DNA of 64,000 nucleotides. Source: Pseudalkalibacillus berkeleyi (GTDB lineage: Bacteria; Bacillota; Bacilli; Bacillales; Fictibacillaceae). The stretch spans positions 1,674,001 through 1,738,000 of the forward strand of contig NZ_JAKIJS010000001.1 in NCBI RefSeq assembly GCF_021608225.1. Direction: 5' to 3'. A program made the translations under genes and the position numbers. Positions 1 through 8,875 of the stretch are shown here, piece after piece. How positions within the stretch are numbered: position 1 is the stretch's first letter; every line of letters starts with the position of its first letter. The notes beneath the pieces are model-generated. The model made no database searches. It had not been told where the DNA came from and worked only from the letters and a program-made list of their open reading frames with translations.

Positions 1-54
1 CTCTTCAAGTTCTTCCATGGATTCTTCAAAGGTTTGTTCTTTATTCTCTTCCAT
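1..54 (-). CDS. xseB: Exodeoxyribonuclease VII small subunit (N-terminal part only)
   Basis: Only the first 18 codons are in the window; the gene runs off the left edge. They start with an ATG at 54 and read MEENKEQTFEESMEELEE, an acidic helical start typical of XseB. XseB is the small subunit that multimerises on XseA to form the nuclease that degrades single-stranded DNA to short oligonucleotides. The start lies 14 nt inside the 3' end of xseA, so the two genes are translationally coupled. The call rests mostly on position and overlap, because the rest of the protein is absent. Confidence 0.85.
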   Translation of the reverse strand, partial: MEENKEQTFEESMEELEE

Positions 55-1399
55 TATTCTCACTCTCCTCAAGTCCCCATACTTGGCAATCTAACTTTCC
101 GTCCTTTAAACGAACAGAGATTGGATTCCCGGGCTGTACTTGTTTGACACTTTTGACGAGTTCACCTTCATGATAGGCTAAACTGTATCCCCTCTCCATA
201 ATACTTAGTGGACTGAGGGCATTTAATTGACCAATATTTTTCTGGAATCTCGCCTTAAACTGTTCAAGACGGTTTTGCATTTCCTTTTGTAACATACGCT
301 CATATGTTTTGTGCCTTTGTTTCGATAGCTCATGTAATTTTACAGGGTGATTTCTTTGTAATCGGTTGTGTACTTGCTTTAAATGATCCTGCTTTGTCAT
401 AACCGTCCTACTGCTACTTTTTTGCAGATGATCAAGCAGTCGGTCTAGCTCTTGCTCCTTCTGCTTCACAAGCTGCATCGGGTACTTAAATGCGTACGAG
501 CGTTTAAGACGATTCAGTTCATTTCGAGAACCTTTCACATGGTCTGATATAGCTCTTGTCAGACGTAACTGTCGTTGGGTGATTCGTTCCTGCAATTCAA
601 CTATATGAGGCACAGCTAGTTCAGCAGCTGCTGTTGGAGTAGCCGCTCGAACATCTGCAACAAAATCAGCAATCGTGAAGTCTGTTTCGTGCCCAACAGC
701 TGAGATAATCGGAATTTGTGACTGATCAATACTTCTCGCAACTATTTCTTCATTAAAAGCCCAGAGTTCTTCAATCGATCCACCACCGCGTCCAACAATC
801 AAAACATCCCAGAGACCTAATTCACTCGCGCGGTCAATCGCCTTCGAGATGCTCGGAGCTGCGTGTGGCCCTTGTACAAGCACCGGCATTACCGTAACCT
901 TTGCGATAGGAAAACGACGCTTTATCGTAGTTAAAATATCCCTTACTGCAGCACCAGTTGGAGAGGTAATTACACCAATTTTCTTTGGAATTGTAGGTAT
1001 GGACTGCTTTCTCTCAGTTGCAAATAACCCTTCAAATTCGAGCTTTTTCTTTAACTCTTCATAAGCAAGATATAAGTTTCCGATCCCATCAGGCTGCATT
1101 TCCTTCACATAAAGTTGGTATTGTCCATGAGGTTCATATACGGAAACTTCTCCGCGTATGAGTACCTTCATACCTTCTTCAGGTCGAAATTTAAGAAATC
1201 GATTATTCCCTGCAAACATGACTGAATTAATGCGACTATTTTGGTCTTTCACTGTAAAATACATGTGACCTCTGCTATGGAATTTCACATTTGAAAGTTC
1301 TCCACGAAGCCATATGTCTTGTAAAGTCTGGTCCCGCTCAAACTTCCTCTTAATATAACGTGTTAAGTCTGTGATACTGATATAACGATCTTGTTGCAT
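41..1399 (-). CDS. xseA: Exodeoxyribonuclease VII large subunit
   Basis: The 452-residue length is usual for XseA. Residues about 5-100 form the OB-fold DNA-binding domain (ITDLTRYIKRKFE, then WLRGELSNVKFHSRGHMYF). The catalytic core follows with GVITSPTGAAVRDIL (about 141-155), VGRGGGSIEELWAFN and SAVGHETDF, all hallmark stretches. A long charged helical region (about 270-400) fits the XseB-binding coiled coil. Its ATG directly abuts the folD stop codon, and its end overlaps xseB. It acts in the cytoplasm on single-stranded DNA ends in repair. The family assignment is secure. Confidence 0.97.
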   Translation of the reverse strand: MQQDRYISITDLTRYIKRKFERDQTLQDIWLRGELSNVKFHSRGHMYFTVKDQNSRINSVMFAGNNRFLKFRPEEGMKVLIRGEVSVYEPHGQYQLYVKEMQPDGIGNLYLAYEELKKKLEFEGLFATERKQSIPTIPKKIGVITSPTGAAVRDILTTIKRRFPIAKVTVMPVLVQGPHAAPSISKAIDRASELGLWDVLIVGRGGGSIEELWAFNEEIVARSIDQSQIPIISAVGHETDFTIADFVADVRAATPTAAAELAVPHIVELQERITQRQLRLTRAISDHVKGSRNELNRLKRSYAFKYPMQLVKQKEQELDRLLDHLQKSSSRTVMTKQDHLKQVHNRLQRNHPVKLHELSKQRHKTYERMLQKEMQNRLEQFKARFQKNIGQLNALSPLSIMERGYSLAYHEGELVKSVKQVQPGNPISVRLKDGKLDCQVWGLEESENNGRE

Positions 1400-2266
1400 T
1401 TAATGAACACCTTCTATTTGATGACTCCATTTCGCTGATAATATTGTGTTTTGTAAGAGCATTGTAATGGTCATCGGTCCTACACCCTTAGGTACTGGAG
1501 TAAGGTAAGATGCTATTTCTTCAGCTTCTTCAAATACCACATCACCAGTGAGTTTCCCATCTTCCTTTCGGTTGATGCCAACATCAATTACGACAGCACC
1601 TGGCTTGATGTAGTCTTTACCGATGAATTCCTTCTTCCCTACGGCAACAATCAATATATCAGCTTGTCTTGTGATTTCTTTCATATTTGGCGTTCTCGAG
1701 TGGCAATATGTAACGGTTGCATTTTCATTCAAGAATAACTGACCAACTGGTTTTCCTACAATATTGCTTCTTCCAATAACGACAACATGCTTTCCTTCTA
1801 TCTGAATGTTCTTTGCTTTCACCATCTCAACAATTCCAAATGGTGTGCAAGGTAAAAATGCACGCTGACCTGTCATCATTCTTCCAATATTAATTGGGTG
1901 GAATCCGTCAACATCTTTCTCAGGTGAAATAGCTTCAATGACTGATGTGTCAGAGATATGTTTTGGTAAAGGTAATTGGACGAGTATACCATGGCATGCC
2001 TCATCGTTGTTATATTGCTCAATTATAGCAAGAAGCTTTTCTTCTGTTGTCTCTTCAGCTAGCTCAATAAGCTTACCATCAATGCCAACTTGCTTGCATG
2101 CTTTTGTTTTTCCTCTAACATATGATAAAGAAGCAGGATCCTCCCCGACAATGATGACAACTAAACCGGGCACGATCCCTCCTTCTTTTAACTTTCTGAC
2201 TTCCTCTTTCATCTCGTTCCTTTTCGCTTGTGCAATTTCATTCCCCTTGATCAGCTCGGCAACCAC
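1400..2266 (-). CDS. folD: Bifunctional methylenetetrahydrofolate dehydrogenase / cyclohydrolase
   Basis: FolD interconverts 5,10-methylene-THF and 10-formyl-THF, supplying C1 units for purines and fMet. The 288-residue protein shows the substrate motif SYVRGKTKACKQVGI with the catalytic lysine (about 49-63), the loop GILVQLPLPKHI (about 94-105), and the NADP-binding signature VIGRSNIVGKPVGQLF (about 163-178). The C-terminus holds PVPKGVGPMT. The start chosen is GTG at 2266, 6 nt behind a strong GGAGGGG ribosome site; a nearby ATG is out of frame. It sits between nusB and xseA in one operon, as in Bacillus subtilis. Confidence 0.97.
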   Translation of the reverse strand: MVAELIKGNEIAQAKRNEMKEEVRKLKEGGIVPGLVVIIVGEDPASLSYVRGKTKACKQVGIDGKLIELAEETTEEKLLAIIEQYNNDEACHGILVQLPLPKHISDTSVIEAISPEKDVDGFHPINIGRMMTGQRAFLPCTPFGIVEMVKAKNIQIEGKHVVVIGRSNIVGKPVGQLFLNENATVTYCHSRTPNMKEITRQADILIVAVGKKEFIGKDYIKPGAVVIDVGINRKEDGKLTGDVVFEEAEEIASYLTPVPKGVGPMTITMLLQNTILSAKWSHQIEGVH

Positions 2267-2280
2267 TCATATCCCCTCCG

Positions 2281-2673
2281 CTATTGGATTGTTTTGCTTA
2301 TTTTTGAAAGGACCGCATTAACAAATCGGCCAGATTCATCTCCGCCGAAAATTTTCGCAAGATCAATTGCTTCGTTAAACGTGACGTTAATTGGTATTTC
2401 CTCTAAGTATTTCATTTCATAAACAGCAATACGAAGAACTGAACGGTCTATGTTACCGATTCGATCGAAGCTCCAATTCTCTAGATGCTCCCTAATGATT
2501 GAATCTATGTCTTCTAAATGTTCGATCGTCCCTTCAACCAATTGAATGAGAAACGAATCTCGCTCTTCTCCTTCTTCTAAAACATGACCAATGGCTTCAT
2601 CACGTTCCAATTGACTTACATCTATTTGGAATAAAGACTGTAACGCCTTTTCCCTCGCTATCCTTCTTTTCAT
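2281..2673 (-). CDS. nusB: Transcription antitermination factor NusB
   Basis: NusB binds boxA RNA together with S10 and helps RNA polymerase resist termination on rRNA operons. The 130-residue all-helical protein begins MKRRIAREKALQSLFQ, the standard NusB start. It ends with the family block YLEEIPINVTFNEAIDLAKIFGGDESGRFVN (about 90-120), written here as a description of its central residues. The stop lies 14 nt from the folD start. Upstream is an unusually elaborate hairpin (2785-2855) that separates nusB from the yqhY-accC-accB genes, so nusB may be made partly by read-through or from its own promoter in the 2674-2785 gap. Confidence 0.96.
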   Translation of the reverse strand: MKRRIAREKALQSLFQIDVSQLERDEAIGHVLEEGEERDSFLIQLVEGTIEHLEDIDSIIREHLENWSFDRIGNIDRSVLRIAVYEMKYLEEIPINVTFNEAIDLAKIFGGDESGRFVNAVLSKISKTIQ

Positions 2674-2784
2674 TATGAATACTTCCTTTCATTTCTTCTC
2701 TATCTGATGATAGCATAGAGCCTCTAACCTTAACAGCATACACCTTATTTTATCTTCATAATCCATCAAACCTATCAAGAACGC

Positions 2785-2855
2785 AAAAAACTGACTCGAA
2801 CGAAGGAGCCAAAGTTACCCCAGTACGGGGAGACGAGGCTTGACATTCGAGTCAG
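2785..2855 (-). terminator. Multi-stem intrinsic terminator between yqhY and nusB
   Basis: On the minus strand a 10-bp stem, CTGACTCGAA with TTCGAGTCAG (arms 2846-2855 and 2791-2800), is followed by a run of six T (2790-2785). The 45-nt loop is itself structured: AGCC pairs with GGCT, and CCCC-GTACT-GGGG forms an inner hairpin. The arrangement is more elaborate than an ordinary terminator. Confidence 0.75.
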
Positions 2856-2861
2856 CACATT

Positions 2862-3269
2862 TTAAAATTCTTCGATTTCTTCTGGTTGGTTCAGCTTATC
2901 TTCAAATTGAACGCCGACAACGTGCACATCTACACGGTTCGGCTCTAATGCCGTCATTGTGTATAATGTATGGCGGATATTCTCTTGAATCTTTTCAGCT
3001 GTATCTGGAATAGACACACCAAAATTCATCGTTACAAACACATCAATGTTAATGCCATCTTCTGATAGTTCAACTTTAACACCTTTACCTAGAGACTTTT
3101 TCCCGAATCTCTCAACTACTCCTGATGCAAAGTTACCACGCATTGATGAAACACCTTCGACTTCAGTTGCAGCTAAGCTTGAAATGACCTCAATAACCTC
3201 AGGCGAGATTTCAACCTTCCCAAGATTTGAATCCTTCTCTTCCATTTCAAATGTTTGATATTCGTTCAT
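2862..3269 (-). CDS. yqhY: Asp23/Gls24 family envelope stress protein YqhY
   Basis: The 135-residue protein belongs to the Asp23/Gls24 (DUF322) family. Its core LGKVEISPEVIEVISSLAA (about 17-35) and EGVSSM are followed by a region with repeating valines (VKVELSEDGINIDVFV) and a C-terminal NRVDVHVVGVQF strand. In B. subtilis yqhY is cotranscribed with accB-accC and affects acetyl-CoA carboxylase activity; the same order here suggests the same link. The start chosen is ATG at 3269, 8 nt after GGAGG. The upstream GTG at 3278 would overlap accC. There is no signal peptide. Confidence 0.93.
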   Translation of the reverse strand: MNEYQTFEMEEKDSNLGKVEISPEVIEVISSLAATEVEGVSSMRGNFASGVVERFGKKSLGKGVKVELSEDGINIDVFVTMNFGVSIPDTAEKIQENIRHTLYTMTALEPNRVDVHVVGVQFEDKLNQPEEIEEF

Positions 3270-3270
3270 T

Positions 3271-4644
3271 CTACTCACCTCCGCTAGAAGCTGATTTTGA
3301 TGTTAAGTCATGAATTTCCAAAAACTTTGTGTTGAAATCACCACTAATGAAACTTTCATGGTCTAACAGTCGTAGATGGAACGGAATCGTTGTATCTACT
3401 CCTTCGATGACGAATTCACTTAGTGCACGTTTCATTCGGCGGATCGCTTCGTCTCGAGTGTTTCCATACGTAATGACTTTTGCAATCATTGAATCGTAAT
3501 AGGGAGGTATGAAATAGCCTGGATAAGCAGCTGAATCAACACGAACGCCTAATCCACCTGGTGGTAAATACATTTCTATTCTACCAGCTGATGGCATGAA
3601 ATTCTTGTCAGGGTTCTCAGCATTGATTCGGCACTCGATCGACCAACCATTGAAGGTGATATCTTCTTGTGAAAAACTTAGACGTTCGCCACTGGCAACT
3701 CGTATCTGTTCCTTGATCAAGTCGATACCCGTTACCATTTCAGTTACTGGATGTTCAACTTGGATGCGTGTATTCATTTCCATGAAATAGAAATTACCAG
3801 AATGCGCCTCATAAATAAATTCTACTGTACCAGCGCCAGAATAGTCCACCGCTTTAGCGGCACGAACCGCAGCTTCTCCCATTTCTTCACGCTTTGTAGG
3901 GTCAAGTGCTGGAGAAGGCGTCTCTTCTAATAGCTTTTGGAGACGACGTTGAATGGAACAGTCCCGCTCTCCTAAATGAATGGCATTACCATAGTTATCT
4001 CCAAGAACCTGTATTTCAACGTGACGGAAATCTTCGATGTACTTCTCTATATATACTCCAGGATTTCCAAACGCTGAAGCAGCTTCTTGTTGTGTCATCT
4101 TGATGCCTTTCACTAAATCTTGCTCAGTGCGGGCAACTCGGATACCTTTACCACCGCCGCCAGCTGTTGCCTTAATGATGACTGGATAGCCCATATCTTC
4201 AGCAAGTTTAATGGCTTCTTCAGGTGATTCAATAATGCCTTTAGAACCAGGTACAATCGGAACGCCAGCTTCTTCCATTGTCGTTCGTGCTACGTCCTTA
4301 GTCCCCATTCTGTTTATTGCTTCAGGACTTGGTCCGATGAAAATGATGTTACACTCTGCACAAATTTCAGCAAAGTCAGCATTCTCTGCCAAGAACCCAT
4401 ACCCTGGGTGTATTGCATCTGCACCAGTCAAGGTTGCAACACTCATGATATTTGTAAAGTTTAAGTAGCTATCTTTTGATAAAATTGGTCCTATGCAATA
4501 GGCTTCATCCGCCATTCTTACGTGAAGGGATTCTTTGTCACCTTCTGAATAAACAGCAATGGTTTCAATATTCATTTCTTTACATGCACGGATTATACGG
4601 ACTGCAATTTCTCCTCTGTTTGCGATCAGTACTTTTTTTATCAT
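3271..4644 (-). CDS. accC: Acetyl-CoA carboxylase, biotin carboxylase subunit
   Basis: AccC carboxylates biotin on AccB using ATP and bicarbonate, the first half-reaction of malonyl-CoA synthesis. The protein (about 457 residues, usual length) starts [17 protein letters not shown]. It carries the ATP-grasp glycine loop [12 protein letters not shown] (about 158-169), [15 protein letters not shown], and the metal/biotin residues in [15 protein letters not shown] (about 285-299). The start used is ATG at 4644, where the family begins; a GTG at 4653 would add three residues. It follows accB directly and nearly touches yqhY, forming accB-accC-yqhY. Confidence 0.97.
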   Translation of the reverse strand: MIKKVLIANRGEIAVRIIRACKEMNIETIAVYSEGDKESLHVRMADEAYCIGPILSKDSYLNFTNIMSVATLTGADAIHPGYGFLAENADFAEICAECNIIFIGPSPEAINRMGTKDVARTTMEEAGVPIVPGSKGIIESPEEAIKLAEDMGYPVIIKATAGGGGKGIRVARTEQDLVKGIKMTQQEAASAFGNPGVYIEKYIEDFRHVEIQVLGDNYGNAIHLGERDCSIQRRLQKLLEETPSPALDPTKREEMGEAAVRAAKAVDYSGAGTVEFIYEAHSGNFYFMEMNTRIQVEHPVTEMVTGIDLIKEQIRVASGERLSFSQEDITFNGWSIECRINAENPDKNFMPSAGRIEMYLPPGGLGVRVDSAAYPGYFIPPYYDSMIAKVITYGNTRDEAIRRMKRALSEFVIEGVDTTIPFHLRLLDHESFISGDFNTKFLEIHDLTSKSASSGGE

Positions 4645-4654
4645 TTGCATCACC

Positions 4655-5155
4655 CTATTGTTTCTTTACAAGGAATAATGGTTGTCCATACTCAACAAGT
4701 TGACCATTTTCAACGAGAACTTCTACAATTTCTCCGTTGACCTCTGCTTCAATTTCGTTGAATAATTTCATAGCTTCAATAATACAAACAATGGAATCAT
4801 TAGATACTTTATCGCCTGTGTTAACATATACATCTTCATCAGGAGATGGAGAAGCATAGAAAGTTCCTACCATCGGTGACTCAATCTTATGTAATGTTTC
4901 ATCCATTTCTTTCACAGGTTCACTGTTTCCAGAGTTTGCTTCTTGTTTTGACTCACTTGGTTGTGATGGTTGGGCTTGAACTTGGGGAGCTGGAGCTGCC
5001 TGTTCAACACGTGGCTGAACTGTTTGTTGAACAACTTGTTCTCCTCCACCTTTTTTCAATGTAATCTTCGCATCTTCCAATTCATAATTGAATTCATTGA
5101 TAGAAGACTGATCAATTAGTTTAATTAATTCTCGAATTTCTTGGATCTTGAGCAT
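4655..5155 (-). CDS. accB: Acetyl-CoA carboxylase biotin carboxyl carrier protein
   Basis: This is the carrier protein whose lysine holds biotin for AccC and the carboxyltransferase AccAD. The N-terminal segment [16 protein letters not shown] is typical. A Pro/Gln/Ala-rich flexible linker (about 50-85) precedes the biotinyl domain (about 90-165), with the biotin-attachment motif [15 protein letters not shown] (the lysine of EAMKL). The start chosen is ATG at 5155, 8 nt after AAGGAG; the ORF also has a GTG at 5164 inside that ribosome site. A terminator at 5337-5380 separates it from spoIIIAH, so accB likely has its own promoter in 5156-5336. Confidence 0.96.
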   Translation of the reverse strand: MLKIQEIRELIKLIDQSSINEFNYELEDAKITLKKGGGEQVVQQTVQPRVEQAAPAPQVQAQPSQPSESKQEANSGNSEPVKEMDETLHKIESPMVGTFYASPSPDEDVYVNTGDKVSNDSIVCIIEAMKLFNEIEAEVNGEIVEVLVENGQLVEYGQPLFLVKKQ

Positions 5156-5336
5156 TTGTTCCACTCCTTAAAATTGTCTACGATTAGAATTATTATATCA
5201 TAAATGATCACACCTAAAACGCTTCCAATATTATTACCTATTTATGGGAGCTGGTGCTAATCCGTATATATCATATCATATCCAGCTTAATGAGGACAGT
5301 TATACTAACATGATATCAAAAACATAGTGATGATAA

Positions 5337-5380
5337 AATAAAAATAAGACCAAGTAGCAATTTGCTTCTACTTGACCTTA
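5337..5380 (-). terminator. Intrinsic terminator of the spoIIIA operon
   Basis: On the minus strand a CAAGTAG/CTACTTG stem (arms 5368-5374 and 5351-5357), extended by TAAG/CTTA across a small bulge, is followed by a T-rich run (5344-5337). It lies 50 nt after the spoIIIAH stop and isolates the sporulation operon from accB. Confidence 0.8.
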
Positions 5381-5431
5381 TTTCATACGATGGACACAGT
5401 CAGTCCAACATTTCGTTATCGTTTTGGGGTA

Positions 5432-5974
5432 TTAATTCTTTGCTGTATGGAATTGTACAGCTACTTGTTTGTCACCTAGTTGTTCTTTCGCTTTTCGCAT
5501 GATTGCATTCGCTTCTTCACCGGAAAGCTTTTCCTCAACTCTGACGATGATCGTTACTTCCTTACCCATCGTGTTTACGAGCACATCCTCGTACCCCATA
5601 CTTTTAATTAACGTTTCAAGTGTGCTTTCTTTCATACCTAGTTCTTGAAGTGCCGTTAGTTTGTCTAATGCTTCCGACTGAACTTCAGCTGCTACACTCG
5701 TATTTGCAATCACTTGATCATACTGGTGCGCTAGCTTTGAACGCTGCTCATCCATTTTCATTCGAAGTTCCATAAATAGTTCGTCACTGTCAATCTGAGT
5801 AACAGATGGACCCTCTACACCATCTTGAGCACCATTCTTACTGGCTTCCTGTCCTTCCTGTTGTTTAGCAAGATCTGTTGGTGATTGCTCTGGGCTCGTA
5901 ATGTAATAAACAGACAGCACAATGATCAAACTCAACATCGTTAACAACCATACCGTTTGCTTCTTTAATAACAT
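5432..5974 (-). CDS. spoIIIAH: Stage III sporulation protein AH
   Basis: SpoIIIAH is made in the mother cell and pairs with forespore SpoIIQ, zipping the engulfing membranes and forming the intercellular channel. The 180-residue protein has one N-terminal membrane anchor (about 8-27, VWLLTMLSLIIVLSVYYI). An acidic linker follows, and then the YscJ/FliF-like ring-building domain (about 60-175, ending VTIIVRVEEKLSGEEANAIM). It is the last gene of the operon, 2 nt from spoIIIAG. Length and architecture match the family, with no visible defect. Confidence 0.95.
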   Translation of the reverse strand: MLLKKQTVWLLTMLSLIIVLSVYYITSPEQSPTDLAKQQEGQEASKNGAQDGVEGPSVTQIDSDELFMELRMKMDEQRSKLAHQYDQVIANTSVAAEVQSEALDKLTALQELGMKESTLETLIKSMGYEDVLVNTMGKEVTIIVRVEEKLSGEEANAIMRKAKEQLGDKQVAVQFHTAKN

Positions 5975-5976
5975 TC

Positions 5977-6633
5977 TTATTCCCCCTTTTGCTTTTTCGC
6001 GGTAACACTAACTTTATGGCTCGGCATATCAAACACTTTCGAAACAGCTTCTATGATCCAATTTTTCACCTGCAAGCTATCGGCTCCCTCCGCTACAATA
6101 AGAACACCAGTTACTTTGGGCTTTTCGATACTGCGTATAATGGGTTCCTTACCATTTTTCCCATCGATGATGATGACCTTTTCACTTGTCTGATCGGTAC
6201 TTGATTTGCGCTTACCCCCATTTTTGTCTGTCTCATCCGTTGTCGATATTTGCTTGTTAATTTCCTTCTCAATTACTTTGCGATAAGTAGAGTCTACAAC
6301 CACCATGACTTCTGCATTTTGTACACCAATCATTTCATCCAACAATTCCTTTAACTGATTTTCATAGTGTTCTTCTAGCTCTCGGATTAAAGAGGAAGGG
6401 TCGTCTGACTTGCCCATTGAGAATGTTGGCTTAGACTCTTGAGTTCCATCTGCCATATTCATAACAGAAGCTGGCTCAGTTGCACTCATTAAATTTTGTA
6501 CGAGCATCATGGCAATCCCGAAGCCTAAAATCAATAATATATATTGCGATTTTCGGTTAAGCTTCTTGCCATCCTTAGTAGGTTTCAATAGCGACGTAAG
6601 CCATTCATTCTTCTTTTTGTTATGATCGGACAT
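5977..6633 (-). CDS. spoIIIAG: Stage III sporulation protein AG
   Basis: SpoIIIAG builds a large ring in the mother-cell membrane as part of the feeding-tube apparatus. The 218-residue protein has a basic start (SDHNKKKNEWLTSLLKP), one membrane helix (about 30-50, YILLILGFGIAMMLVQNLM) and a periplasm-side domain with ring-building folds (LLDEMIGVQNAEVMVVVDS and PKVTGVLIVAEGADSLQVKN). A charged Lys/Asp/Thr insertion sits at about 130-150, a variable region in the family. It lies 6 nt from spoIIIAF. Confidence 0.95.
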   Translation of the reverse strand: MSDHNKKKNEWLTSLLKPTKDGKKLNRKSQYILLILGFGIAMMLVQNLMSATEPASVMNMADGTQESKPTFSMGKSDDPSSLIRELEEHYENQLKELLDEMIGVQNAEVMVVVDSTYRKVIEKEINKQISTTDETDKNGGKRKSSTDQTSEKVIIIDGKNGKEPIIRSIEKPKVTGVLIVAEGADSLQVKNWIIEAVSKVFDMPSHKVSVTAKKQKGE

Positions 6634-6639
6634 ATTTCA

Positions 6640-7248
6640 TTACGATCCTCCTTCCCCTTGTATGACAATCTGGTCTACCGGAAGCTCCCAATGCTTTGCA
6701 AGAAACTGTTCAATTTCATTTAAGTGAACAGAGTCCTCTTCTAATCTCTCAGAATCTGAGGTGTCAATTGTCACTTCTTTAACGACTGAAATTGAATGAT
6801 CACTCTCAGTTGATTCCAATGTTACGTAGACAACCCAATGACTTTCATCTGAACCGACTTTGGATTGATCCTCCACCACCACATCCTTTAAACGTTTCTC
6901 AAATTGTTCCTCAAACTGTACTTCTACTTTTTGTTTCAATAGGACAGCCATTTGTTCTAAACTATATGCATCAATTGAGGCTTGTATTTCACTTTTCTTG
7001 TTTTCGAGCAAACTTTTTACTTGATCATCGCCTATTAACGACGATTCTACTTGAAACGAAGCTAAGCGATCATTCAAATCAACTGAAAACAATTTAATGA
7101 GCGGATTCAGTATGGCAATGATCAGAAGTAGACCTATTACGACTTTGACATATTTCTGAAATCCTGAAGAAGGCAGTATGAGTTCAAGAATAGTAGCGAG
7201 CAAAATGATGAGAATAATGTTCGTAATCCATTCATATAGAAAAGACAT
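6640..7248 (-). CDS. spoIIIAF: Stage III sporulation protein AF
   Basis: The 202-residue protein has two N-terminal membrane helices (about 5-25 and 33-53), joined by the family motif LPSSGFQKYVKVVIGLLLI. A hydrophilic C-terminal domain (about 60-200) contains many acidic residues. SpoIIIAF is part of the mother-cell SpoIIIA complex facing SpoIIQ. Its start is 16 nt behind the spoIIIAE stop. The C-terminal domain is poorly conserved in the family, so the call rests on the membrane half and operon position. Confidence 0.94.
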   Translation of the reverse strand: MSFLYEWITNIILIILLATILELILPSSGFQKYVKVVIGLLLIIAILNPLIKLFSVDLNDRLASFQVESSLIGDDQVKSLLENKKSEIQASIDAYSLEQMAVLLKQKVEVQFEEQFEKRLKDVVVEDQSKVGSDESHWVVYVTLESTESDHSISVVKEVTIDTSDSERLEEDSVHLNEIEQFLAKHWELPVDQIVIQGEGGS

Positions 7249-7263
7249 TTTCCACAGTCCTCC

Positions 7264-8463
7264 TCATCTCATCATTAAGGTGAGATTCCCTGCAGCAATC
7301 ATCATGGTAACTGCTAAGAAAAACATGAAACAGACGATAGATAGTGCCGCAAAAATGAACATCACATTCTTCCCGATAATGGAGAGACATTCTATAATCG
7401 GTCCACCACCTAATGGTTGCAATACTGCAGCTGCAATTTGATAGATTAGGACGAGTGATAGGATTTTCAATGCCGGAAAAGCACACAAAAGGATTAATAT
7501 GACGACCCCAGCAATGCCGACTGTATTCTTTAATAATAAAGAAGCGCTTAATACCGTGTCAGTCGCTTCCGTAAACATCCGACCTATGACAGGGATGAAG
7601 TTACCGGTTATAAATTTTGCTGTTCGAATTGCAACGCCATCAGCTACTGCAGCTGTTGCACCCTGTACACTTATGACACCTAAGAATACAGTGAAGAAAA
7701 CAAGCATAACCCCGATGGCAACATTTCTTAATAAATTGGCTAGTTGAGTAACTTTATAATGTTCGGTAAGTGTACTTACAATGCTAAGAAGAGCAGATAA
7801 GAAGAGAAGTGGTAATACGACATGTTGTATAAGTAGACCACTTGTATTAACTAATAAAATGATGAAGGGATGAAAGAAGGCAACAGACACTAGACTACCC
7901 GAGGTTGCCATTAGAGCAAGTAATAAAGGTATAAGTGCAATAATAAATGCATTCATATTTTGAATGGCTTCTGTCGTATATGACACAGCAACATGAAAAC
8001 TATTTAATGCGATAATGATGAGGACCATGTATACCATTCCATATGCGACCCGACTGACTGCTTGGTTCTCAAAAGCATTCTGCATTGTTTGTAGAAGCAT
8101 ACTGAATAAGGTCAGCATAATTAACATACCTAGTAATTTTCCATTACTTAAGATTTCATGAAATAAGTATCTAAGTAGAGCAATAGCCCATTCTTTAAAA
8201 GAAAAATCTTTATCGCTTTGTATAAATTCAAGAATGCTCCCTTTTTGGCTTTCTGGCAGGAAGCCTCCATATTGATTTCTAATTTCGTTCCAATACTCTC
8301 TAACAGTATCTAAATGTTCATCCTCTATTTGTAAACTATCTTTCAGCGATCCCTTATCTGTAGCTTCTGCATAAGCAACCTTTACTGGTTGTCCAAGAAA
8401 CAAACTGAAAACGACTGCTACCAGGAGAAATATAAGAACTTTCGAGGTTATACCACTCAACAT
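7264..8463 (-). CDS. spoIIIAE: Stage III sporulation protein AE
   Basis: SpoIIIAE is the largest polytopic protein of the SpoIIIA complex. It starts with a signal-like hydrophobic segment (about 7-30, ending VKVAYA), then a soluble part (about 35-95), followed by about eight membrane helices to residue 399. Family motifs include GVISVQGATAAVADG and RTAKFITGNFIPVIGRMFTE (about 265-300). The start chosen is ATG at 8463 after AGGGGGAAGTG; a GTG directly upstream is also possible. It lies 9 nt from spoIIIAD. Confidence 0.95.
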   Translation of the reverse strand: MLSGITSKVLIFLLVAVVFSLFLGQPVKVAYAEATDKGSLKDSLQIEDEHLDTVREYWNEIRNQYGGFLPESQKGSILEFIQSDKDFSFKEWAIALLRYLFHEILSNGKLLGMLIMLTLFSMLLQTMQNAFENQAVSRVAYGMVYMVLIIIALNSFHVAVSYTTEAIQNMNAFIIALIPLLLALMATSGSLVSVAFFHPFIILLVNTSGLLIQHVVLPLLFLSALLSIVSTLTEHYKVTQLANLLRNVAIGVMLVFFTVFLGVISVQGATAAVADGVAIRTAKFITGNFIPVIGRMFTEATDTVLSASLLLKNTVGIAGVVILILLCAFPALKILSLVLIYQIAAAVLQPLGGGPIIECLSIIGKNVMFIFAALSIVCFMFFLAVTMMIAAGNLTLMMR

Positions 8464-8472
8464 CACTTCCCC

Positions 8473-8862
8473 CTAACTTGGCAGCAAATCTATAATGGTT
8501 TCAATAAGAACAGTAAGGATCGGTATAGCCATCACCAAGATGAGAACTTTCCCAGCTAGTTCAATTTTGGCTGCAATCGAACCTTGTCCAGCATCTCTTG
8601 TGATTTGAGCACCAAACTCTGCAATGTACGCAATACCAATGATCTTCAAGATTGTCTCAACATAAACCATGTTCAAATTCGCATTCGTCGCCAATCGCTC
8701 TAACATATCAATTACGGTTTGGATTTTACCAATCAAGAATAGAAAAACAGCTGCACCAGCAAAAAGGATGATGAGAAAAGAAAATGCAGGTTTTTGATCT
8801 TTAATTATAATGGTTAGAAAGGTCGCAATTAGACAAAACCCTACAATTTGGATGATCTCGAT
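8473..8862 (-). CDS. spoIIIAD: Stage III sporulation protein AD (no standard start codon)
   Basis: This is a short membrane protein of the SpoIIIA complex, with helices at about 5-20, 25-50, 85-105 and 108-130. The block VYVETILKIIGIAYIAEFGAQ and then DAGQGSIAAKIELAGK match SpoIIIAD strongly. The conserved start is not ATG, GTG or TTG: at the homologous position the codons read TTA-GAA-ATC-GAG. An excellent AGGAGG site lies 7 nt before the ATC at 8862, so initiation on AUC is my best reading. Alternatives are GTG or ATG further up in frame (to 8925), inside spoIIIAC, which would add unconserved residues. Confidence 0.85.
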   Translation of the reverse strand: MEIIQIVGFCLIATFLTIIIKDQKPAFSFLIILFAGAAVFLFLIGKIQTVIDMLERLATNANLNMVYVETILKIIGIAYIAEFGAQITRDAGQGSIAAKIELAGKVLILVMAIPILTVLIETIIDLLPS

Positions 8863-8875
8863 TTCTAACCCCTCC

